A stretch of 64,000 nucleotides of DNA from Asanoa hainanensis. GTDB taxonomy: Bacteria > Actinomycetota > Actinomycetes > Mycobacteriales > Micromonosporaceae. Of the stretch, positions 53,852 to 61,970 are shown piece after piece; position 1 is the stretch's first letter; every line of letters starts with the position of its first letter. A model generated the notes under the pieces. That model had not been told where the DNA came from. It was given only the letters and a program-made list of their open reading frames with translations, and searched no databases. Where the stretch lies: contig NZ_FZPH01000003.1 in assembly GCF_900188485.1 (NCBI RefSeq), positions 62,001 to 126,000 of the forward strand, in the 5' to 3' direction. Both the position numbers and the translations under genes were made by a program.

Positions 53852-54601
53852 ATGGCGGGTCGCTTCGCAGGTCGCACCGCGATTGTCACGGGTGCGGCCG
53901 GAGGCATCGGCGCTGCCTGCGCGAGGCGGTTGGCGGCCGAGGGCGCCGCGGTGGTGCTCACCGACGTGCGGCCGGCGGACGAGGTCGCGGACTCGATCCG
54001 CGCGTCCGGCGGGCGGGCGCACGCACTGCTGGCGGACGCCTCCGACGAGGCCGACTGGGCTCAGGTCGCGGCTACCGCCAGTGACGGGTTCGGGCCCGTC
54101 GGCGTGCTGGTCAGCAATGCGTACACAGTGGACGTTCTGCCCGCCGGGCAGACCAGCCTCGAGTCCTGGAACCGGCAGATCGCGGTCACGCTGACGGGTA
54201 CTTTCCTCGGCGTCAAGGCGCTGCTGCCCGACCTGACCGCGCACGACGGCAGCGTCGTCGTGGTCTCGTCGGTGCACGCGCTGGTCGGCCTGCCCGGACG
54301 TCCGGCGTACGCGGCGGCCAAGGGCGGCCTAACGGCCCTGGCCCGGCAGCTCGCCGTGGAGTATGGTCCGGCGCTGCGGGTCAACACCGTCCTACCTGGA
54401 CCGATCATGACCGCCGCATGGGACTGGGTGTCCGCGGAAGACCGCGCGAGCAGTGTGGCCGAGACGGTGGCCAAGCGGTTCGGCACGCCCGACGAGGTGG
54501 CCGCCGCGGTCGCGTTCCTCGCCTCACCCGAAGCGGCCTACGTGACCGGCGCGAGCCTGGTGGTCGACGGCGGTTGGACTGCCACCAAAGCATCGGCCTA
54601 A
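53852..54601 (+). CDS. Short-chain dehydrogenase/reductase (SDR), sugar dehydrogenase candidate
   Basis: The product is 249 aa from ATG 53852 (AAGGGGG upstream). NAD(P)-binding motif TGAAGGIG lies at 13-20, and catalytic Ser140, Tyr153 and Lys157 have the correct spacing. The usual NNAG is VSNA. It is the first gene of an operon with a GntR regulator and galactonate dehydratase, so it probably oxidises a sugar (galactose, galactonolactone precursor or a derivative) that feeds galactonate. The exact substrate is inferred only from context. Confidence 0.9.
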   Translation: MAGRFAGRTAIVTGAAGGIGAACARRLAAEGAAVVLTDVRPADEVADSIRASGGRAHALLADASDEADWAQVAATASDGFGPVGVLVSNAYTVDVLPAGQTSLESWNRQIAVTLTGTFLGVKALLPDLTAHDGSVVVVSSVHALVGLPGRPAYAAAKGGLTALARQLAVEYGPALRVNTVLPGPIMTAAWDWVSAEDRASSVAETVAKRFGTPDEVAAAVAFLASPEAAYVTGASLVVDGGWTATKASA

Positions 54602-54609
54602 GGGGAGAC

Positions 54610-55329
54610 ATGCAGCAGTACACGGCGCGTGGCGTGCACGGCCAGACGGTGGAGGTGCTCGCGCAGCGGATCCTCACCGGCCAGCTCCCCGAGGGCGCGA
54701 TCCTCGACCTGACCGCGTTGCAGAGCGAGTTCGACGTCAGCCTCACCGTGCTCCGCGAGGCGTTGCGGGTGCTGGCCGCCAAGGGACTCGTCGACGCCCG
54801 ACCCAAGCGCGGCACGTTCGTGCGCCCGCGCTCGGCCTGGAGCCTGCTCGACGGCGACGTGCTCCGGTGGCAGTTCGCCCGCTCGCCCGGGCCGGGCCTC
54901 TTCGACGACCTGCACGAGCTGCGCAGCATCGTCGAGCCCGGTGCCGCCAGCCTGGCCGCCTCCCGCGCGACCGAGGCGGACCTGGCGGCGCTGGACGCCG
55001 CCCTGGAAGACATGGCCGCCGCCGGGTCCGACCCGCTCGCCGCGGTCGCCGCCGACCTCGCCTTCCACCGCGCGCTGCTCGCCGCCACCCACAACGAGCT
55101 CATCCAGCGCATGGAGGTGGTGATCGAGACGGGGCTGGCCGAACGCGACCGGATGGTGCACGGCACGGACGGCCCCAGCGATCCGGTGCCCAGCCACAAA
55201 GCAGTGGTCGACGGGATCCGACGACACAACCCCGCCCAGGCCGCGCGCGCCATGCGCAAACTGCTCGACCAGGCCATCGAAGACGTGGCCAGGCTGGAGA
55301 GGAACCACCTTGAAGATCGACAAGATTGA
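54610..55329 (+). CDS. GntR-family (FadR/FCD) transcriptional regulator
   Basis: The product is 239 aa. It has an N-terminal winged helix (ALQSEFDVSLTVLREALRVLAAKGLVDARPKRGTFV) and a C-terminal FCD effector domain (DLHELRSIVEPGAASLAA, AAVAADLAFHRALLAATHNE and PSHKAVVDGIRRHNPAQAARAM, with metal-binding His residues). E. coli DgoR, which controls galactonate use, has this architecture, so it is probably a galactonate-responsive repressor. Its stop overlaps the dgoD start by 20 bp. Confidence 0.93.
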   Translation: MQQYTARGVHGQTVEVLAQRILTGQLPEGAILDLTALQSEFDVSLTVLREALRVLAAKGLVDARPKRGTFVRPRSAWSLLDGDVLRWQFARSPGPGLFDDLHELRSIVEPGAASLAASRATEADLAALDAALEDMAAAGSDPLAAVAADLAFHRALLAATHNELIQRMEVVIETGLAERDRMVHGTDGPSDPVPSHKAVVDGIRRHNPAQAARAMRKLLDQAIEDVARLERNHLEDRQD

Positions 55330-56458
55330 GACCTTCCTCGTACCCCCGCGCTGGCTGTTCGTCCGCGTCGCCACCGACGAGGGCCTGGTCGGTTGGGGCG
55401 AGCCGGTGGTCGAGGGCCGCGCCGAGGTGGTCCGGACCGCGGTCGAGGTGCTCTCCGAATACCTGCTCGGTGAGGACCCGCTGCGGATCGAGCAGCACTG
55501 GCAGGTGCTGTCCAAGGGCGGCTTCTACCGGGGTGGTCCGGTGCTCTCCAGCGCCGTCGCCGGCCTCGACCAGGCCCTCTGGGACATCGCGGGCCAGGCC
55601 TACGGCGCGCCGGTGCACGCCCTGATCGGCGGTGCGGTCCGCGACCAGGCCCGGGTGTACGCGTGGATCGGCGGCGACGAGCCCGACGAGCTCACCGACG
55701 CGGTGGCCGCGCACGTCGAGGCCGGGATGACCGCGGTCAAGATGAACGCGAGCGGCCGGCTCTCCCCCGTGCCGACCAGCGGCGAGCTCGACCGGATCGT
55801 GCGCCGCCTCGCCGCCGCCCGGGAGGCGCTCGGCGACGACCGCGACCTGGCGGTCGACCTGCACGGCCGGGCCACGCTGCCGGCGGCCCGGATGATCCTG
55901 CCGGCCATCGCCCCGCTGCGACCGCTGCTGGTCGAGGAGCCGCTGGTGCCGGAGCAGACCCACCTGCTCGGCGACCTGGTCGCCCGCACCTCGATCCCGG
56001 TGGCCACCGGTGAGCGGATCTACGACCGGGCCGGCTTCCTGCCCGCCCTGACCGCCGGCGTGGGCGTCGTGCAGCCGGACCTGTCACACGCCGGTGGCAT
56101 CTCCGAGGTGCGCCGGATCGCCGCGCTCGCGGAGACCTACGGCGCGCTGTTCGCGCCGCACTGCCCGCTCGGCCCGATCGCGCTGGCGGCCAGCCTGCAG
56201 GTCGCGTTCGCGACGCCCAACTTCCTGATCCAGGAACAGAGCATGGGCATCCACTACCACCGCGGCGGCGCGGACCTGCTCGACTACGTGGCCGACCCGG
56301 AGCCGCTGCGGATCGTCGCCGGACACATCGCCCGCTGGGACGCGCCGGGCCTCGGCATCACGATCGACGAACAGGCGGTCCGCCAGGCCGACGCGGCCGG
56401 ACACGCCTGGCGCAACCCGGTCTGGCGGCAGGAAGACGGTTCGTTCGCCGAATGGTGA
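55310..56458 (+). CDS. dgoD: D-galactonate dehydratase
   Basis: The enzyme dehydrates D-galactonate to 2-keto-3-deoxy-D-galactonate (De Ley-Doudoroff pathway). The 382-aa enolase-superfamily protein starts with TTG 55310 (GAGAGGA upstream), giving MKIDKIETFLVPPRW. It matches E. coli DgoD along its length: catalytic and Mg-binding residues Asp183, His185 (AVDLHGR), Glu209 (LLVEEPL), Glu235 (TGERIYD) and His284 (FAPHCPLG). The tail GIHYHRGGADLLDYV and RNPVWRQEDGSFAEW also matches. The kinase and aldolase of the pathway are not in the window. Confidence 0.95.
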   Translation: MKIDKIETFLVPPRWLFVRVATDEGLVGWGEPVVEGRAEVVRTAVEVLSEYLLGEDPLRIEQHWQVLSKGGFYRGGPVLSSAVAGLDQALWDIAGQAYGAPVHALIGGAVRDQARVYAWIGGDEPDELTDAVAAHVEAGMTAVKMNASGRLSPVPTSGELDRIVRRLAAAREALGDDRDLAVDLHGRATLPAARMILPAIAPLRPLLVEEPLVPEQTHLLGDLVARTSIPVATGERIYDRAGFLPALTAGVGVVQPDLSHAGGISEVRRIAALAETYGALFAPHCPLGPIALAASLQVAFATPNFLIQEQSMGIHYHRGGADLLDYVADPEPLRIVAGHIARWDAPGLGITIDEQAVRQADAAGHAWRNPVWRQEDGSFAEW

Positions 56459-56473
56459 CGTACCGTCGAGTTG

Positions 56474-57343
56474 ATGTCCGAGAACCCGCGGGCGAGCCGC
56501 ACCGCTGTCTTGGTGTGCCAGGGCCGCGCCGCCGCGCACGGCCTGGTGGCGCCTGAGCGGTTCAGTGATCCGACCGCGCTGCCGTTGCTGCGCGCCGACG
56601 AGCGCGAAGCCGTGGTCTGGGTACGCGACGGCCGGGCGCCCAAGGAATGGCGGACCCGGGTCGCGTACGAGACGGTCAAGGCGATCACCGAGCTGATGGT
56701 GCCGCGGACCGTGGCCATCGACGACGCCGTGCGGGCCCGGCCCGGTCAACAGGTCGTCATCCTCGGCGCCGGGCTGGACGGCCGGGCCTGGCGGATGCCT
56801 GAGCTCGCCGAGGTCGCGGTGTTCGAGGTCGACCAGCCGGCCTCGCAACAGGACAAGCGGTCCCGCGCCGGCGTGCTCTCCGGCCGAGCCCCGACGTACG
56901 TGCCGGTCGACTTCCGCGAAGACGACCTCAGCCGGACGCTGGCCGCGGCCGGGCATCTCGGCGACCGGCCGACCACCTGGGTCTGGGAGGGCGTCGTCCC
57001 GTACCTCACCCCGGCCGAGGTCGAGGCCACGCTCGCCGCGGTGGCCGCCTGTTCCGCGCCGGGCAGCCGGCTGGTCGTCAACTTCCAGCTACCGGTGCCG
57101 TTCCTCAAGCTCGGCTTCCTGGTGGGCCGGGCGCTCTCCCGGTCCGCCGGCCAGACCAGCGTCTTCACCCGCGAGCCCTGGCGGTCGACCTGGACGCCGA
57201 GCGCGATGGCGGACCTGCTGGCCCGGCACGGTTTCACCGTCACGGCGGACCAGAACGTCCTCGACGTGGCGGAGAGCCTGCCGGTGCCGATCTGGCACCG
57301 CCGTTCGCTCGCGCAGAGCCAGGTCCAGGTCGCCGACCGCTGA
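56474..57343 (+). CDS. Class I SAM-dependent methyltransferase of the LCM/PPM (TcmP-like) family
   Basis: The product is 289 aa. Motif I is VVILGAGLDGRAWRMPEL, followed by VFEVDQPASQQDKRSR, a typical block of the leucine carboxyl methyltransferase-like family. TWVWEGVVPYLTPAEVEATL is the third hallmark. Members O-methylate small carboxylates or phenols, including in secondary metabolism. It starts 15 bp after dgoD, so it may share its transcript, but no pathway link is evident. The start is ATG 56474; the preceding TTG is less likely. Confidence 0.87.
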   Translation: MSENPRASRTAVLVCQGRAAAHGLVAPERFSDPTALPLLRADEREAVVWVRDGRAPKEWRTRVAYETVKAITELMVPRTVAIDDAVRARPGQQVVILGAGLDGRAWRMPELAEVAVFEVDQPASQQDKRSRAGVLSGRAPTYVPVDFREDDLSRTLAAAGHLGDRPTTWVWEGVVPYLTPAEVEATLAAVAACSAPGSRLVVNFQLPVPFLKLGFLVGRALSRSAGQTSVFTREPWRSTWTPSAMADLLARHGFTVTADQNVLDVAESLPVPIWHRRSLAQSQVQVADR

Positions 57344-57386
57344 AAACCGGGTGACCGCGCGGCCGGTCGCGGCTAGTTTCGCGGGC

Positions 57387-57884
57387 GTGGAACCGCTGAC
57401 CGAGGACGCCATCCGGGGCTCGTTCGTCAACTGCAGCAAGGGCGAGGCCGCCCGGATCAAACTGCCGGCCGGGCCCGTGCCCTGGGCCGACCTCGACTTT
57501 CTCGGCTGGACCGACCCGTCGGCGCCCTTGCGCGCGCTGCTCGTGGTGCCCGGCGAGTCCGGGCCGACCGGCGTCCTGTTGCGCCGGCCCGAGCCGCGCA
57601 GGTCGGCCTTCTCCCGGTCGAGCATGTGCAAGGTCTGCCTGACCGGCCACGGCGCCTCCGGTGTGGCGTTGTTCGTCGCGCCGCTGGCCGGCCCCGCCGG
57701 GCGCAACGGCAACACCGTCGGCGAATACCTGTGCTCCGACCTGGCCTGCTCGCTCTACCTGCGGGGCAAGCGCCAGCCGAAGATGCTGCTGACCCGCTAC
57801 GAGGAGACGCTGACCCTCGACGAGCGGATCGCCCGGGCGCTGACCAACCTGACCGCCTTCACCGAGCGGGTCAAGGCTGGGTGA
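57387..57884 (+). CDS. FBP-domain (treble-clef zinc finger) protein
   Basis: The product is 165 aa from GTG 57387, chosen because VEPLTEDAIRGSFVNCSKGEA is the usual start of this family. A zinc-binding pattern is visible: CKVC then LCSDLACSLYLRGK. The FBP C-terminal treble-clef domain is named after a mycobacterial fibronectin-binding protein; related proteins interact with elongation factor G in fusidic-acid resistance. This family member has unknown function. It is convergent with the DUF2855 gene by 5 bp. Confidence 0.85.
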   Translation: MEPLTEDAIRGSFVNCSKGEAARIKLPAGPVPWADLDFLGWTDPSAPLRALLVVPGESGPTGVLLRRPEPRRSAFSRSSMCKVCLTGHGASGVALFVAPLAGPAGRNGNTVGEYLCSDLACSLYLRGKRQPKMLLTRYEETLTLDERIARALTNLTAFTERVKAG

Positions 57885-57889
57885 TCCGC

Positions 57890-58957
57890 TCATAGGCGCA
57901 GGACCTGGCCCACCTGGGCCGGAATGCGGCCCGCGAGCGCGTCCTGCCAGGCGGTGCCCAGCGCCTCCGGGCCGTCCCCGACCCGCACGTCGACCCGCGG
58001 GCCCAGCGCGTCGACGAACCGGCGCCAGGCCACCCCGAACCGCCGCTCGAGCTCGTCGCGGCCCCAGTCCTCGCCGCGCTTGCGCATCTGGGTCGGTGCG
58101 AAGAAGAACTCGCCAGCGCTGCCCGCGTTGGGGATCTGGTACGTCAACCCGACCGCCACGTCGCGGACCAGGTGGTCGCCGAGGTGCTCGCGGAGCGCGT
58201 GCCTGGTAGCCGGGGCGCCGGCCAGGTCCAGGTACGCGGTCGGCACCGGGGTCAGCGTCTCCGCCTGGGCGTAGGTGAGCACGTCGTCGTAGCAGCCGAG
58301 CGACTCGGTGTAGTCGACGTTGCCCGGCGAGGTCAGCCCGACGACCCGCGGGCCACGACCATGCAGTTCGAAGGCGGCGGCGTACGCGGTCTTGCTGGAC
58401 GCCGACGAGAGCACGAGCGTGGTCGCGCCGAAGAAGTCGTTGTCGGCCAGGTAGTCGGCCAGCATGAACGAGGTGTAGAACAGCGGCCGGAACAGCACCA
58501 GCAGGTCTTCCTCGTCGGCCCGGTACGCACCGTCACCGGTGGTCACCCGGTAGGCGTTGTACGGCGAGGGCAGCCCGGCCCGGTGCGCGCTGGCGTCCCG
58601 GAAGCCGCTCGCGTCGACCCGGTCGGGCCGCACCACGAGATGCGTCGCCGGTGGCAGGTAGCCGTAGACCCGCTGGCCGGCGGTGACGCCGTCGACGGTC
58701 GAGGCGACCACGTCCGCGAAACCCCAGAGCGGCACGAGCCCCCACCCCGCCTCGATGCCGCGGTGCTCCGGCGGGAAGAACCGCCAGTAGCCGAACGACT
58801 CACCGAGCACGGCGTACGTCACGTTGTTGGCGGTCATCCCCACCCGGTCGACCCGCAACAACGCCTCACCGTCGGCGATCTCGGGCACCGGCCCGTCGAC
58901 GACGCTGGTGCGGGTCAGATCCTCACGATCAACAGCAAACGTCCACGAAGGAGCCAT
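57890..58957 (-). CDS. DUF2855 family protein, MDR-like fold
   Basis: The product is 355 aa. The start is MAPSWTFAVDREDLTRTSVV, then VDRVGMTANNVTYAVLGESFGYWRFFP, the conserved DUF2855 opening, which resembles a medium-chain dehydrogenase catalytic domain. A Rossmann-like stretch follows (TTLVLSSASSKTAYAAAF, then GPRVVGLTSPGNVDYTESLGCYDDVLTY). The usual Gly-rich motif is absent (LSSASSKT), and no catalytic zinc Cys set is seen. The family has been annotated as a quinone-oxidoreductase-like protein; function is unproven. Confidence 0.85.
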   Translation of the reverse strand: MAPSWTFAVDREDLTRTSVVDGPVPEIADGEALLRVDRVGMTANNVTYAVLGESFGYWRFFPPEHRGIEAGWGLVPLWGFADVVASTVDGVTAGQRVYGYLPPATHLVVRPDRVDASGFRDASAHRAGLPSPYNAYRVTTGDGAYRADEEDLLVLFRPLFYTSFMLADYLADNDFFGATTLVLSSASSKTAYAAAFELHGRGPRVVGLTSPGNVDYTESLGCYDDVLTYAQAETLTPVPTAYLDLAGAPATRHALREHLGDHLVRDVAVGLTYQIPNAGSAGEFFFAPTQMRKRGEDWGRDELERRFGVAWRRFVDALGPRVDVRVGDGPEALGTAWQDALAGRIPAQVGQVLRL

Positions 58958-59023
58958 TCAGCGACCGTAGAGACCCAGGACCGCCCGGACAAGACTCGGC
59001 CGGCAATCCGTTAGCGTTGCGCT

Positions 59024-59842
59024 GTGCCCGACTCGCAAGCCCTCGCCCTGGTCAGCTCGTGGCCGGTGGACACCGTCGCCGTCGCCGTCGTCAACCGGGA
59101 CGGCGTCCTGGCCCGCACCGGCCCGGACACCCCGCTGCCCTGGGCGTCGGTCACCAAGCCACTGACCGCGCTGACCGTGCTGGCCGCGATCGACGACGGC
59201 CTGGTCGCGCTCGACGACCCGGCCGGCCCGCCCGGCTCGACCGTCCGCCACCTGCTGGCGCACGCCTCCGGCCTCAACTTCGGCGACGACCAGGTGATGG
59301 GCCAGCCCGGCCAGCGCCGGATCTACTCCAACCGCGGCTTCGAGGTGCTGGCCGACTTCGTGGCGGAGCGGGCCGAGGGCAGCTTCGCGGATCTGATGAT
59401 CGACCTGGTGCTGGACCAGCTCGACATGCCGAACACGGTGCTGGACGGCTCACCGGCGGCGAAGGTGACCGGCTCGATCGCCGACCTGGCGACGCTGGGC
59501 CGGGAGCTGCTGAACCCGACGCTGGCACCGGCGCTGACCCGAGAGGCCGCCGGGGTGGCGTTCCCGGGCCTGTCCGGCGTGCTCCCCGGCTACGGCCGGC
59601 AGGACCCCAACGACTGGGGGCTCGGCTTCGAGATCCGGTCGCACAAGAGCCCGCACTGGACGGGTGCCGACAACTCGCCCGCCACCTTCGGGCACTTCGG
59701 CCAGACCGGCACGTTCCTCTGGGTCGACCCGGTGGCCGGCCTCGCCTGCGCCTGCCTGACGGACCGAAACTTCGGCGAGTGGGCGCACCCGCTCTGGCCG
59801 GCACTCTCCGACGCGGTGCTCGCGGAGTTCGGTCAGCCGTAG
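59024..59842 (+). CDS. Serine beta-lactamase-like hydrolase (class C / EstB type)
   Basis: The product is 272 aa (GTG start). The motifs of the family are SVTK (Ser42-Lys45), YSN (101-103) and HFGQTG (224-229, in place of KTG). It lacks a signal peptide, so it is cytosolic and more likely an esterase or D-amino-peptidase relative than a resistance beta-lactamase. It is divergent from the DUF2855 gene by 66 bp and overlaps the convergent zinc-protein gene by 10 bp. Confidence 0.88.
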   Translation: MPDSQALALVSSWPVDTVAVAVVNRDGVLARTGPDTPLPWASVTKPLTALTVLAAIDDGLVALDDPAGPPGSTVRHLLAHASGLNFGDDQVMGQPGQRRIYSNRGFEVLADFVAERAEGSFADLMIDLVLDQLDMPNTVLDGSPAAKVTGSIADLATLGRELLNPTLAPALTREAAGVAFPGLSGVLPGYGRQDPNDWGLGFEIRSHKSPHWTGADNSPATFGHFGQTGTFLWVDPVAGLACACLTDRNFGEWAHPLWPALSDAVLAEFGQP

Positions 59843-60156
59843 CGGGGGGCGTTGCGCGACCGCACCACGCCCGGCGCGCGCCGGTCTCGCGCCCGCCAGC
59901 AGCCGCTGTGCCAGTGCCGCCGGTCGGTCAGGTCGCCGCGCTCGTCGGCCGGCCACACCACGACGTGCGCGGTGCCGGGCATGATCTCCTGGTCGCAACC
60001 GGGGCAGCGGTAGACCTTCGCGCTGGCACCACCGGGCACCAACCGCACCATCCACTCGCCGTGCCGGTCGCCCTCGATCGAGCTGCCGCGCCGCAGCGAC
60101 TCGTCGTCCAGCGGACGCCCGTCATCGGGCTTCGGACGGTTGCGACGGGGGCTCAC
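59833..60156 (-). CDS. Small actinobacterial zinc-ribbon-like protein
   Basis: The product is 107 aa with a GTG start. It has CPGCDQEI followed by HVVVWPADERG and HWHSGCW, which look like a metal-binding Cys/His cluster. The N- and C-termini are basic and probably disordered. Actinobacterial relatives are often labelled 'ATP/GTP-binding protein' without evidence. It lies 2 bp after the 3-hydroxyacyl-CoA dehydrogenase stop, so it is co-transcribed with that gene. Confidence 0.78.
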   Translation of the reverse strand: MSPRRNRPKPDDGRPLDDESLRRGSSIEGDRHGEWMVRLVPGGASAKVYRCPGCDQEIMPGTAHVVVWPADERGDLTDRRHWHSGCWRARDRRAPGVVRSRNAPRYG

Positions 60157-60158
60157 AT

Positions 60159-61937
60159 CTAAAGGTTAGTGTGGTCGCGGAAACCCCGGCCGGCCTTGCG
60201 TCCCACGTAGCCCGCGGTCACCAGGTGTTCCAGCAGCGGAGCCGGGGCGAAGCCGGGTTCGCGGAGTTCTAGATAGAGCTCGCGCTGGATCGCCAGCGCC
60301 ACGTCGAGGCCGACCGTGTCGAGCAGCTCGAACGGGCCCATCGGGTAGCCGCAGCCCAGCTTCATGGCGTAGTCGATGTCGTCGGCCGACGCGTACGAGG
60401 CCTCGAGCATCCGGACCGCGTCGTTCAGGTACGGGAAGAGCAGTGCGTTGACGATGAAACCGGACCGGTCGGCACAGTGCACCCCGGTCTTGCCCAGCGC
60501 CGCCACCAGCGCGTCCGCCGCGGCGGTGGTCTCCGGCGCGGTGCGGATGGTGCGCACGATCTCGACCAGCGCCATCACCGGCGCCGGGTTGAAGAAGTGC
60601 AGGCCCACGACGTCGGCCGGGCGCTGGGTGGCCATCGCGATCTCGATCACCGGCAGCGACGAGGTGGTGGTGGCGAGCACCACACCCGGCTTGCAGATCT
60701 CGTCGAGGGCGGCGAACACGGCTTTCTTGACCGAGAGCTCCTCGACCACCGACTCGATCACCAGGTCGACGTCGTCGAGGTCCTCGAGCCGGTGCGACCA
60801 GGTGATCCGGGCCAGTGCCGCCGCCTGGTCGTCCTCGGTCAGCTTGCCCTTCACCACCGCCTTGGCCAGCGACCCCTGGACCGCCGCGGTGACGGCCGCG
60901 GTCTTCGCCTCGCCCCGGGTCACCGAGACCACGTCGAAGCCCGCGCGGGCGGCCACCTCGACGATGCCACGGGCCATCACGCCGGAGCCGACCACGCCGA
61001 TCGTGGTGATCTGGGTCGACCCGGCGGGCTCCGGTGCGGCGGTGAGCTCGTCGGCCACGACCTTGGGCGAGCCCGGGCCCTCGTACGTGTAGAAGCCCCG
61101 CCCGGTCTTGCGGCCGAGCAGGCCCGCCGTGACCATCTGCTTGATCAGCGGGACGGGGGCGTGCCGGCGGTCGCGCCCGCCCCGGCGGTACATCGTGTCC
61201 AGGATCTCGTACGCGGTGTCGATGCCGATCAGGTCCATCAGCGCCAGCGGGCCCATCGGGAGCCCGCAGCCGAGCCGCATCGCCGCGTCGATGTCCTCGC
61301 GGGTCGCGTAACGCGCCTCCAGCATCGACACGGCCTGGTTGAGGTAGCCGAAGAGCAGCGCGTTGGCGATGAAGCCGGCCCGGTCGTTGATCGTCACGTC
61401 GGTCTTGCCGAGCCGGGCGCAGAGCGCCTCGACGTCGGCCACCACCTCGGGCGCGGTGACCACCGTGCGGACGATCTCGACCAGCTTCATCACCGGCGCC
61501 GGGTTGAAGAAGTGCACGCCGATGACCTGGTTGGGCCGGGTCGTGGCGACGGAGATCTCGGTGACCGACAGCGACGAGGTGTTGGTGGCCAGGATCGCGC
61601 CGGGCTTGCAGACCCGGTCGAGCTCGGCGAAGATCCGCTGCTTGAGCGGGAGCTGCTCGGGGACGGCCTCGATGACCAGGTCGACGTCGTGCAGCGCGGC
61701 GAAGCCGACCGCGAAGCCGACCCGGGCGAAGATCTCGTCGCGCGCGGCCGGCGTCAGCTTGCCCTTGGCCACGGCCCGGTCGATCGAGCCGACCAGCGTC
61801 GCCTGGCCCCGCTCGACCGCCTCGTCGGTGACCTCGACCGCGACGACATCGATCCCGCTGCGCGCGAAGACCTCGACGATGCCCGCGCCCATCGTGCCGA
61901 GTCCGACAACTCCGACGGTGTTGATCTCCCGCGACAC
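60159..61937 (-). CDS. 3-hydroxyacyl-CoA dehydrogenase, tandem duplicated two-copy enzyme
   Basis: The product is 592 aa. Two complete 3-hydroxybutyryl-CoA dehydrogenase units are fused, residues about 1-290 and 305-592. The first has the NAD motif GLGTMGAG, NTSSLSVTEI, GVHFFNPAPVMKLVE and NDRAGFIANALL. The second repeats these as GSGVMARG, TTSSLPVIEI, GLHFFNPAPVMALVE and DRSGFIVNALL. The second NAD loop (GSGVMA for GxGxMG) and the Asn-to-Thr change in TTSS suggest partial divergence, perhaps different acyl-CoA range. It interconverts 3-hydroxyacyl- and 3-ketoacyl-CoA. GTG start with GGGGAG upstream. A near-copy of the icmA/mce motif lies just upstream. Confidence 0.92.
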   Translation of the reverse strand: MSREINTVGVVGLGTMGAGIVEVFARSGIDVVAVEVTDEAVERGQATLVGSIDRAVAKGKLTPAARDEIFARVGFAVGFAALHDVDLVIEAVPEQLPLKQRIFAELDRVCKPGAILATNTSSLSVTEISVATTRPNQVIGVHFFNPAPVMKLVEIVRTVVTAPEVVADVEALCARLGKTDVTINDRAGFIANALLFGYLNQAVSMLEARYATREDIDAAMRLGCGLPMGPLALMDLIGIDTAYEILDTMYRRGGRDRRHAPVPLIKQMVTAGLLGRKTGRGFYTYEGPGSPKVVADELTAAPEPAGSTQITTIGVVGSGVMARGIVEVAARAGFDVVSVTRGEAKTAAVTAAVQGSLAKAVVKGKLTEDDQAAALARITWSHRLEDLDDVDLVIESVVEELSVKKAVFAALDEICKPGVVLATTTSSLPVIEIAMATQRPADVVGLHFFNPAPVMALVEIVRTIRTAPETTAAADALVAALGKTGVHCADRSGFIVNALLFPYLNDAVRMLEASYASADDIDYAMKLGCGYPMGPFELLDTVGLDVALAIQRELYLELREPGFAPAPLLEHLVTAGYVGRKAGRGFRDHTNL

Positions 61938-61948
61938 GCAGCGCTCCC

Positions 61949-61964
61949 CTAACGATCCATAAGG
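61949..61964 (-). promoter_or_regulatory. Variant of the shared acyl-CoA motif upstream of 3-hydroxyacyl-CoA dehydrogenase
   Basis: On the minus strand CCTTATGGATCGTTAG (61964-61949) matches TTAGCGATCGTTCG of the icmA and epimerase sites at 11 of 14 aligned positions. It ends 11 bases before the GTG start, next to the ribosome site. It is therefore a third candidate site for the same regulator. Confidence 0.4.
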
Positions 61965-61970
61965 TCAGGG

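Noticed and set aside
54610-55329. Longer start for the GntR gene at 54418
   Set aside because: The upstream segment overlaps the SDR gene in another frame, while ATG 54610 has an AGGGGAGA ribosome site and gives the normal family length.
59024-59842. Beta-lactam resistance enzyme
   Set aside because: It has the SxxK and YxN motifs but no signal peptide and HFG-TG in place of KTG, which fits the esterase-type relatives better.
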